A stretch of 5,681 nucleotides of DNA. Source: Alistipes sp. (lineage in GTDB: Bacteria; Bacteroidota; Bacteroidia; Bacteroidales; Rikenellaceae). The position numbers were made by a program, and so were the translations under genes. The stretch spans positions 1 to 5,681 of the forward strand of contig JAGBWT010000158.1 in the NCBI GenBank assembly GCA_017629615.1. Reading direction: 5' to 3'. Below, piece by piece: positions 1 through 5,575 of the stretch; the stretch's first letter is position 1; every line of letters starts with the position of its first letter. A model generated the notes under the pieces. That model did not search any database, was not told the DNA's origin, and saw nothing but the letters and a program-made list of their open reading frames with translations.

Positions 1-1
1 C

Positions 2-643
2 ATCTCGTCGCACCACCCGTTTGTCGTTCCTGCCGAGTGGCAGGGTCGTCTTCCCGAGGGTAAAACGCCAATGCAACCGTGTGCTGCCTATTTCGACGAT
101 GCTGTGCGAGGCTTCTTTGATGCCAATCGTGATAAGGAGTGGTTCTCGCGCACGATTTTTGTCTTTGTAGCCGACCACGTGTCGTGTGAGCGATATGCTC
201 CGCAGACCAACTGTTCGCCCGGCGATTTCCACGTCATCGGATTTATCTATACGCCCGATGGCTCATTGCGTGGCGAGGTGACGGAGCCTGTGGCGCAAAT
301 CGACCTTATGCCGACTCTGTTGGGCGTTATGGGGTACGATAAACCATACTTTGCCTATGGCCGCGATGTCTTTGGCGAGCGCGAGCGTCTGCCGATAGTT
401 GTGGTCTATGACAATGGAGCATACAAGGCCTTCGACGAGCAATATATATACATCTTTGCCGATGGCCGCATAAACGAGGTCTACGAGATTGGCGATGTGG
501 AGCGTAGCCGTAACCGAGTTGGCGATGTGCCAACAGAGCAGGTCGAGCGCCATATCAAGGCCTATGTTCAGCAATACTATGAACACGCAAAACGAAAAGA
601 GTATATCGTCCCCGATAGTATTTCATCGAGTAACGAGAGCTGA
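2..643 (+). CDS. LTA synthase/MdoB-family sulfatase-fold protein, C-terminal fragment (5' end outside window)
   Basis: The reading frame is open from base 2 to the TGA at 641-643, so the N-terminus, including any membrane helices and the catalytic Thr, lies upstream of the window. About 213 codons remain. They match the C-terminal half of the alkaline-phosphatase-like domain of LTA synthase/phosphoglycerol transferase (MdoB-like) proteins. A hydrophobic strand ends in Ala-Asp-His (VADH, bases 170-178), the place of the Asp-His metal ligands of LtaS. Further on, the FHVIGFIY strand and AQIDLMPTLLGVMGY are family-typical, and the tail GRDVFGE resembles the fold's end. Members sit in the inner membrane with the catalytic domain outside and transfer phosphoglycerol or similar head groups, or act as phosphodiesterases/sulfatases; the substrate here cannot be told. 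The ATG at 71 is internal and is not the start. The 3' end overlaps the next gene by 65 nt. Confidence 0.85.
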   Translation: MSSHHPFVVPAEWQGRLPEGKTPMQPCAAYFDDAVRGFFDANRDKEWFSRTIFVFVADHVSCERYAPQTNCSPGDFHVIGFIYTPDGSLRGEVTEPVAQIDLMPTLLGVMGYDKPYFAYGRDVFGERERLPIVVVYDNGAYKAFDEQYIYIFADGRINEVYEIGDVERSRNRVGDVPTEQVERHIKAYVQQYYEHAKRKEYIVPDSISSSNES

Positions 644-1979
644 TAAGAGCCTCTTCGATAGGTATGTTGCATCGCGCGACGTTCGCAACTGCGATATGAG
701 TTTCGCCAACATCTATTGCTGGCAGGATACATATCGGAGCGAGGTGGCCGAGTGGGGTGGTTGGTTGCTTGTCCGTTTCTGCTACGACGGCTCTCATCGG
801 GCCTTTATGCAACCCATAGGCGAGGGTAGTCGCCGTGCAGTTATCGAGGCTTTGGCGGCCGATGCTGCGGAGCGAGGCGAGGCCCTTGTGATGGTTGGCC
901 TCGATGCGGAGTGGTGCGAATTTCTTGCGGAAAACTACCCCGAGCGGTGGGCATCGTATGCTCCGCGTTCGTTGAGCGACTATATCTATCTTGCCTCCGA
1001 TTTGGCAACCCTTCCTGGTCGCAAATATCAACCCAAAAGAAATCATATCAACCGCTTTACGTCGCAATATGGTTGGCGCGTAGAGCCAATATCGACCTCG
1101 AATATTGCCGATTGCAGGGTCGTGTACGATGGTTGGCTGGCGGCACATTGTAGCGATTGTCGAGGCGAGGTTGTCGAGGCTTTGGCTGTCGAGAGGGCCT
1201 TTTCGTCGTTCGACCAACTGCCGCTATCGGGCCGAATCCTCTATGCCGACGAGCGACCTGTGGCGTTTGCCTATGGGTCGGCTATCAATCACGACACATT
1301 CTGTATCCACGTCGAGAAGGCCGATGCTACGGTCGATGGAGCGTCGGCAATGATAAATCGTCTGATGGCCGAAGCGGTGGCCGACGAGTATCGCTATATA
1401 AACCGTGAGGAGGATATGGGTCTTGCGGGGCTGCGTTTTGCAAAGCAGAGTTATCGCCCCGTGGAGTTGTTGCAGAAATCGACGGCCCGTATGCTGACCG
1501 CGGACGAGAGGTTGATGATGCGCTTGTGGAGCGATGTGTTTGGCGACGAACGACACGTTGTCGAGGAGTTTATGGTAGGCTATCGCCCCTCGGCTCGTAC
1601 ATTCGTGAGGCGCAGTGACGACGATATGGTTGCGATGTTGCACGTTATAGAGTTGGTTGGTGCGCAGTTGCGAGTAGCCTACATCTATGCCGTTGCGACG
1701 GCCGAGCAATATCGTGGTCGGGGTCTGGCTTCGGGGTTGATGGCCGAGGCTTTGGAGTGGATTGACAATAGTGGCCGATTTGATTGCACGATGTTGATTG
1801 CTGCCGACGAGGCGGCACAACGACTCTATTCGCGTTTTGGCTTCGTGCCGAGCGACCTGCATCTGACTTTCGATACGGAATACGATTTCGGTACGGGCGA
1901 CACCACTACCGATATAGCGATGGTGCGTGGCGGTCAAGACCTTGCACTATCGGCCGAATTGAGCCTTGCGATGCCCTAA
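579..1979 (+). CDS. DUF2156 (LPG-synthase-C-like) and GNAT acetyltransferase fusion protein
   Basis: This is a 466-residue protein with two acyltransferase-fold parts. Residues about 14-300 are a DUF2156 domain, related to the C-terminal domain of phosphatidylglycerol lysyltransferase. Signatures are CDMSFANIYCW (38-48), KYQPKRNHINRF (149-160), the HVEKAD stretch (244-249) and YINREEDMGLAGLRFAKQSY (273-292). Residues about 305-440 are a GNAT domain with the acetyl-CoA loop QYRGRGLA (377-384) and a C-terminal AAQRLYSRFGF (412-422). The start at 579 is chosen because family homology begins near residue 14 (IVFHRVT) and no ATG, GTG or TTG lies between 579 and that point. An ATG at 564 would add five residues, and 489 would overlap the previous gene by 155 nt. 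DUF2156 proteins are thought to move aminoacyl groups from charged tRNA to lipids or other acceptors, but the Bacteroidota members are largely uncharacterised. I see no signal peptide or membrane segment, so a cytoplasmic location is likely. Substrates are unknown. Confidence 0.88.
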   Translation: MNTQNEKSISSPIVFHRVTRADKSLFDRYVASRDVRNCDMSFANIYCWQDTYRSEVAEWGGWLLVRFCYDGSHRAFMQPIGEGSRRAVIEALAADAAERGEALVMVGLDAEWCEFLAENYPERWASYAPRSLSDYIYLASDLATLPGRKYQPKRNHINRFTSQYGWRVEPISTSNIADCRVVYDGWLAAHCSDCRGEVVEALAVERAFSSFDQLPLSGRILYADERPVAFAYGSAINHDTFCIHVEKADATVDGASAMINRLMAEAVADEYRYINREEDMGLAGLRFAKQSYRPVELLQKSTARMLTADERLMMRLWSDVFGDERHVVEEFMVGYRPSARTFVRRSDDDMVAMLHVIELVGAQLRVAYIYAVATAEQYRGRGLASGLMAEALEWIDNSGRFDCTMLIAADEAAQRLYSRFGFVPSDLHLTFDTEYDFGTGDTTTDIAMVRGGQDLALSAELSLAMP

Positions 1980-1991
1980 CGGTTGGCCTCT

Positions 1992-2654
1992 CTACCAAAC
2001 GATTGCACTACGCCCCGTTGCAAGCAGATACTCGTTGGCTTGCGAGAAGTGGCGTGAGCCGAAAAATCCACGATATGCCGAGAGTGGCGAAGGGTGTACG
2101 GCTTTGAGAATCAGATTGCGTGCAGGGTCGGCAATTGCACCCTTGCGTTGAGCATAACTTCCCCACAACATATAGACAATGCCCTGCTTGCGTTCGGCAA
2201 TGGCTCGCACTACGGCGTCGGTAAATTGCTCCCAGCCCTGACCTGCGTGCGAAGCGGCCTCGTGGGCGCGTACGGTAAGCACCGAGTTGAGCAACAAAAC
2301 ACCCTGCTCGGCCCAACGGTCGAGATTGCCACTTGTGGGCATCGCACAACCTGTGTCGGTGCAGACCTCCTTGAAGATGTTGATAAGCGAAGGCGGAAAC
2401 CTAACCCCATCATTTACCGAGAAGCATAGACCGTTTGCTTGGCCGTCATCGTGATATGGGTCTTGACCGATGATGACCACTTTGAGCGAGTCGAGAGGAC
2501 ACTTGTCGAATGCACGAAAGATGTTGCCGCCTTGTGGAAATACCGTGTGTGAGGCATACTCGGTGCGGACAAAATCGACCAACTTGCCAAAATAGGGCTT
2601 CTCGAATTCGGGTTGTAAGATTGCTTTCCAATCCTCGGCTATGCGTACATTCAT
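1992..2654 (-). CDS. ung: Uracil-DNA glycosylase, family 1
   Basis: This 220-residue cytoplasmic enzyme removes uracil from DNA by cleaving the N-glycosidic bond, the first step of base excision repair. All family-1 landmarks are present: the water-activating loop GQDPYH (63-68, catalytic Asp65), uracil-stacking Phe78, the uracil-reading Asn123 within LLLNSVLTV (120-128), and HPSPLSA (187-193) with catalytic His187 and intercalating Leu191. Numbering nearly coincides with the E. coli enzyme (Asp64, Asn123, His187, Leu191; 229 residues), so the protein is full length. The ATG at 2654 gives a normal N-terminus, with the family-like Trp at residue 9. It is transcribed alone, divergently from the mutarotase gene and convergently to the DUF2156-GNAT gene, whose stop is 12 nt away. 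A TACCTTTG box lies 26 nt upstream of the start. Nothing is unusual in the coding sequence. Confidence 0.97.
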   Translation of the reverse strand: MNVRIAEDWKAILQPEFEKPYFGKLVDFVRTEYASHTVFPQGGNIFRAFDKCPLDSLKVVIIGQDPYHDDGQANGLCFSVNDGVRFPPSLINIFKEVCTDTGCAMPTSGNLDRWAEQGVLLLNSVLTVRAHEAASHAGQGWEQFTDAVVRAIAERKQGIVYMLWGSYAQRKGAIADPARNLILKAVHPSPLSAYRGFFGSRHFSQANEYLLATGRSAIVW

Positions 2655-2679
2655 CGTTTTGAAAAGGTTAAGTGTTAAA

Positions 2680-2687
2680 CAAAGGTA
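2680..2687 (-). promoter_or_regulatory. Candidate Bacteroidota -7 box for ung
   Basis: Read on the minus strand, bases 2687 to 2680 spell TACCTTTG, an exact match to the Bacteroidota -7 consensus TAnnTTTG. It is followed by an A/T-rich leader of roughly 20 nt before the ung ATG. No exact TTTG -33 element is present at the usual spacing; only a T-run with TTTTTC on the minus strand (2713-2708) stands there. The match, position and divergent layout support it, but no transcription start is known. Confidence 0.5.
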
Positions 2688-2718
2688 GTAAAAAAATGGA
2701 TTTTCCCGAAAAATTTGC

Positions 2719-2726
2719 TAACTTTG
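2719..2726 (+). promoter_or_regulatory. Candidate Bacteroidota -7 box for the galM-deoD-nuclease cluster
   Basis: TAACTTTG matches TAnnTTTG exactly and sits 47 nt before the mutarotase ATG, leaving a leader of about 40 nt. The -33 region has no exact TTTG; the nearest T-run is TTTT at 2701-2704, which is closer than the usual spacing. The leader (2734-2773) is A/T-rich without a clear Shine-Dalgarno sequence, as is normal for this phylum. I see no operator palindrome or riboswitch-like structure. Confidence 0.5.
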
Positions 2727-2773
2727 TAAGCAGATTGTTTTTTGCATAGACCTAATAATACAACTCCAAGATT

Positions 2774-3901
2774 ATGAAGAGAGCGCTATTGATATTGATG
2801 TTGATGATGTCGCTGTCGTCGTGCCGTAACCCCTATAGCTCGGTGACGCTCATTGATAAGGCGAATTTTGACCATACGGTCGATGGCTCGGCCGTGTCGC
2901 TCTATACGTTGCAGGGCGGAGATGTGACGATGCAGGTGACCAATTATGGCGCACGCGTAGTGTCGCTGTGGGTTCCCGACCGCAATGGCAACTATGCCGA
3001 TGTGGAGATTGGCTACGAGAATATCGACCGCTACATTAACAACACAGGCGAGCGCTACCTCGGAGCCGCTGTGGGCCCTGTTGCAAATCGCATTGCAGAT
3101 GGTAAATTTTCGCTCAATGGCAAGGAGTACACCCTTCCGCAGAACAACAATGGGCAGACTCTGCACGGTGGAACGCTCGGTGTGGACCGCATCGTTTGGG
3201 AGGTCAGAGAGGTGACCGAGAGCAAGATTGTATTCTGCTGCACGCTTCCAGATGGGCAAGATGGATTTCCTGCAAACCGAGAAATCGAGATGACCTACTC
3301 TCTTACTCCGAACAACGAGTTTGTGGTGTCGTACGAGGCGAAGACCGATGCGCCGACCGTAATAAACCTCTCGCACCACTCGTTCTTCAATCTCGAAGGC
3401 GATGGCGAGGGTACCGTTCTCGACCATCTGCTGACAATCAATAGTGATGCGATAACCCCCGTAAATGAGTCACTTATCCCTACGGGCGAGATTATGTGCG
3501 TGAAGGATACTCCGTTCGACTTCAATGAGCCACACACCATTGGCGAGCGCATAAACGAGGAGCACCCACAACTCAAAGCGGGCGCAGGCTACGACCATAA
3601 TTGGATTATCGACCGCGAGGACAATGGCGAAATTTTGAAGGTGGCCGAGGTCTATTCGCCAAAGAGTGGCCGAGGAATGGAGCTCTATACCGACCAAGTG
3701 GCGTTGCAATTTTATAGCGGCAACTTCTTCGATGGCTCCTACAACAATAAGTTTGGCAAGCCTATCCTCTATCGCGGAGCATTTGTCTTCGAAACACAGC
3801 GTTATCCCGACGCCCCAAATCAACCATCGTTCCCGAGCGTGGTTTTGGAGGCTGGTCAGGTCTATAAGCACACCTGTATTTATAAATTTTACACAAAATA
3901 G
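2774..3901 (+). CDS. galM: Aldose 1-epimerase (galactose mutarotase), predicted lipoprotein
   Basis: This 375-residue protein is predicted to interconvert alpha and beta anomers of aldoses such as galactose and glucose. The N-terminus is a lipoprotein signal: MKR, a hydrophobic stretch of Leu/Ile/Met (residues 4-14), then the lipobox LSSC with Cys17 as the lipidation site. Mature protein would therefore be anchored facing the periplasm or surface. The GalM fold follows, with the family's active-site positions in order: GPVANRI (101-107, Arg106), LHGG (130-133, His131), NLSHHSFFNL (198-207, His202), GYDHNW (272-277, Asp274) and the catalytic base Glu340 in VFETQRYPDAP. These correspond by motif to Arg71, His96, His170, Asp243 and Glu304 of the Lactococcus enzyme. 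It looks complete and active. The start directly precedes the signal peptide. The deoD gene begins 10 nt downstream. Real substrate preference is not readable from the sequence. Confidence 0.93.
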   Translation: MKRALLILMLMMSLSSCRNPYSSVTLIDKANFDHTVDGSAVSLYTLQGGDVTMQVTNYGARVVSLWVPDRNGNYADVEIGYENIDRYINNTGERYLGAAVGPVANRIADGKFSLNGKEYTLPQNNNGQTLHGGTLGVDRIVWEVREVTESKIVFCCTLPDGQDGFPANREIEMTYSLTPNNEFVVSYEAKTDAPTVINLSHHSFFNLEGDGEGTVLDHLLTINSDAITPVNESLIPTGEIMCVKDTPFDFNEPHTIGERINEEHPQLKAGAGYDHNWIIDREDNGEILKVAEVYSPKSGRGMELYTDQVALQFYSGNFFDGSYNNKFGKPILYRGAFVFETQRYPDAPNQPSFPSVVLEAGQVYKHTCIYKFYTK

Positions 3902-3911
3902 TTAGAACATT

Positions 3912-4625
3912 ATGGCAGATTTAACACCAACTCCTCATATTGGAGCAAAGTGCGGCGAGATTGCCGACCGAGTTATTATGGCGGGAGACCCTTTGCGCGC
4001 CAAGTTTATGGCCGAGCGCTATTTGGAGAATCCGACACTTGTCAATCAGGTGCGCGGAATGTATTGCTATACGGGAACCTATAAGGGTAAGCGCGTGTCG
4101 GTTATGGGTCACGGTATGGGTATCTCGTCGATTGGTATCTATACTTTCGAACTCTTCAACTTCTATGGCGTAAAGCGTATAATCCGTACAGGTTCGGCAG
4201 GTGCCTACCACCCCGACCTCCACGTTGGCGACATCGTTATAGCGATGGGCGCGTGCGACAACTCTAACTATGCGGCCCAATACCGCTTGCCTGGTACGTT
4301 TGCACCGATTGCCGACTACTCGATGCTGCGTGCTGCGGTCGATAAGGCCGAGGCTTTGGGTGTGAACTACCGTGTAGGAAATATTCTCGCGAGCGAGATT
4401 TTCTACAACGACGACCCCGAGGCGTGGAAGCGTTGGCAGCGTATGGGCGTCTTGGCAGTCGAGATGGAGGCCTCGGCACTCTATATGAATGCGGCCCGTA
4501 GTGGTAATCAGGCCCTCTGCATCTGCACCATTTCCGACTCGCTCGTAACCCACGAGGATACGACTGCCGAGCAGCGCGAAAAGACATTTACCGATATGAT
4601 GGAGATTGCATTCGAAATCATTTAA
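3912..4625 (+). CDS. deoD: Purine nucleoside phosphorylase, DeoD type
   Basis: This 237-residue cytoplasmic enzyme is predicted to split purine (deoxy)nucleosides with phosphate to base and (deoxy)ribose 1-phosphate, in the purine salvage route. It matches the trimer-of-dimers (hexameric) DeoD class in length (E. coli 239) and motifs: TPHI near the N-terminus (7-10, His9 reaching the neighbouring subunit), phosphate-binding GDPLRA (25-30), MGHGMG (65-70), RTGSAG (92-97), the ribose-binding VEMEA (183-187) and ISDSLVTHE (207-215) with catalytic Asp209; Arg222 matches the E. coli Arg217 that assists Asp204. These residues argue for 6-oxo and 6-amino purine acceptance as in E. coli, which is family knowledge and untested here. 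The short 10-nt gap behind galM and the absence of a promoter box indicate co-transcription. The start matches family N-termini. Confidence 0.95.
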   Translation: MADLTPTPHIGAKCGEIADRVIMAGDPLRAKFMAERYLENPTLVNQVRGMYCYTGTYKGKRVSVMGHGMGISSIGIYTFELFNFYGVKRIIRTGSAGAYHPDLHVGDIVIAMGACDNSNYAAQYRLPGTFAPIADYSMLRAAVDKAEALGVNYRVGNILASEIFYNDDPEAWKRWQRMGVLAVEMEASALYMNAARSGNQALCICTISDSLVTHEDTTAEQREKTFTDMMEIAFEII

Positions 4626-4671
4626 TCGGCAACGCAGTTTTACGAATATTTTGATAAAGAACTATAAAACT

Positions 4672-5448
4672 ATGAGAAAACTTATCTTTGTTTTGTGCGC
4701 TGTGGTGATGTGTGCCAATAGCGCAATGGGTTGGGGTCGTTTGGGTCACGCGGCGATTGTTGGTGTGGCACAACGTCACCTGACAGAGAAAGCCAAGGCA
4801 AATATTGCCAAGTATATTGATTACGACCTGAAAAAAGATGCCGTATGGATGGACGAGCATCGTCGTGATGAGGGTATTGCTTATACCTCGTCGTGGCATA
4901 CGTACAGCACCTTCGAGAACCACGAGTACGACCCAAATCCACGCCTCTACAAGGGCGACTGCGTGCTTGCACTCAATGTGGCCGACTATAATTTGAAACG
5001 CTATAAGACGCTGACCGATAGCGCAGTTATCTTCAATATCCGTATGTTGATTCACTTCGTTGGCGACCTTCACTGCCCTACGCACGGCTACCCTCACAAC
5101 AGCAACTATAAGTGGTCGTGTGAGTTTAAGGGTAAGAAACAAAAGACCTTCCACTCCATCTACGACAAGATGCCGTCGTGGATTTGGCCTAAAACAAAGG
5201 CCGATGTTGTAGCCGAGAAGATTGACAACTGTTCAAAGGGCGAAATTAAGAAGATTCAGAAGGGCGATGTCTACACTTGGGTCCATGAAATTTGCGAGGA
5301 TAGCGCAGCGATTTTGGAGTGGAATCCGATTGATACCTACAATCTCAACCCTGAAACTGTTGAGTTGTCGCGCGACCTCGTAAGTACCCAGATGCGCAAC
5401 GCTGGTTATCGTTTGGCGTATTTGCTTAATAAGTATTTCGACAAGTAA
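4672..5448 (+). CDS. Secreted S1/P1-type zinc-dependent nuclease
   Basis: This 258-residue precursor belongs to the S1/P1 nuclease family (zinc phospholipase C fold), enzymes that cut single-stranded DNA and RNA and can remove 3' phosphates from nucleotides. Residues 1-20 are a Sec signal peptide (MRK, hydrophobic core, AMG end). Cleavage after Gly20 exposes Trp21, which the family needs as residue 1 to bind zinc through its free amino group. All nine zinc ligands of nuclease P1 can be placed: Trp21, His26, Asp61, His76, His128, Asp132, His138, His161, Asp165. The core motif is HFVGDLHCPTH (128-138), with the Cys-Pro-Thr segment differing from the HQPLH form of fungal enzymes. The start at 4672 is chosen over an in-frame ATG at 4606 because it places the signal peptide at the N-terminus and avoids overlapping deoD. 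Exported to the periplasm or outside. It follows deoD by 46 nt, so it may share that transcript; no good TAnnTTTG box lies in the gap. Confidence 0.93.
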   Translation: MRKLIFVLCAVVMCANSAMGWGRLGHAAIVGVAQRHLTEKAKANIAKYIDYDLKKDAVWMDEHRRDEGIAYTSSWHTYSTFENHEYDPNPRLYKGDCVLALNVADYNLKRYKTLTDSAVIFNIRMLIHFVGDLHCPTHGYPHNSNYKWSCEFKGKKQKTFHSIYDKMPSWIWPKTKADVVAEKIDNCSKGEIKKIQKGDVYTWVHEICEDSAAILEWNPIDTYNLNPETVELSRDLVSTQMRNAGYRLAYLLNKYFDK

Positions 5449-5554
5449 AAATTGATTTTATGCGGATTCTACTTCCGCTACCTCAATATGACGACAAAGG
5501 GCAGTACAGCAAGTACAGCCCTTCGTCGTCAATTAAGGCGAGCGTTGTATAATC
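5448..5554. repeat. Diverged direct repeat, unit A
   Basis: This is the first of two related non-coding units behind the nuclease gene; it begins at the last base of the nuclease stop codon. Shared blocks with unit B, in order: AAAATTGATTTTAT (13 of 14 identical), CTTCCGCTA (9 of 9), then bases 5499-5531 around GGGCAGTAC (28 of 33 identical), then a weaker tail with GCGAGC. The offset is 128 bp before and 127 bp after a single-base gap near 5481-5498. The identity is carried by blocks, not by the stretches between them. No inverted ends, target duplications or transposase are seen, so the element type is unknown. Confidence 0.7.
5489..5531 (-). other. Long hairpin in repeat unit A
   Basis: TGACGAC (5489-5495) pairs with GTCGTCA (5525-5531), AAGGGC (5497-5502) with GCCCTT (5518-5523), and GTAC (5504-5507) with GTAC (5513-5516), around a five-base loop. 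The only flaws on the plus strand are A5496 opposite C5524 and A5503 opposite A5517. On the minus strand the first becomes a G-U wobble, leaving one U-U mismatch. There is no U-run directly after the stem on either strand, so it is not a textbook intrinsic terminator, though it could end or protect the nuclease transcript. Confidence 0.6.
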
Positions 5555-5575
5555 CTGCCTAAAATGCAATTTTTG

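Noticed and set aside
489..578. Longer start of the DUF2156-GNAT gene at 489
   Set aside because: It would overlap the upstream gene by 155 nt and adds residues with no family similarity; 579 (or 564) fits better.
1224..1937. Minus-strand 237-codon open frame opposite the DUF2156-GNAT gene
   Set aside because: It is a shadow of the plus-strand gene, whose domain motifs are unmistakable; its translation resembles no family.
2786..3427. Minus-strand 213-codon open frame opposite the mutarotase gene
   Set aside because: Antisense shadow of a gene with a complete set of catalytic motifs.
3921..4553. Minus-strand 210-codon open frame opposite deoD
   Set aside because: Antisense shadow caused by codon bias; no recognisable motifs and no promoter.
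4606..4671. Upstream start of the nuclease gene at 4606
   Set aside because: It overlaps deoD and buries the signal peptide; the 4672 start gives a standard leader and places the zinc-binding Trp right after the cleavage site.
5462..5478. Small hairpin GCGGA-loop-TCCGC in unit A
   Set aside because: The arms are not kept in unit B, and the stem is only 5 bp with a 7-nt loop; likely chance.
5460..5552. 30-codon plus-strand ORF beginning MRILLPLPQY, with a similar-looking start (MSLLPL) in unit B at 5591
   Set aside because: A one-base indel puts the hairpin in different frames in the two units (GQYSKYSP versus GSTPSTAH), so the DNA or RNA structure is conserved and the peptide is not.
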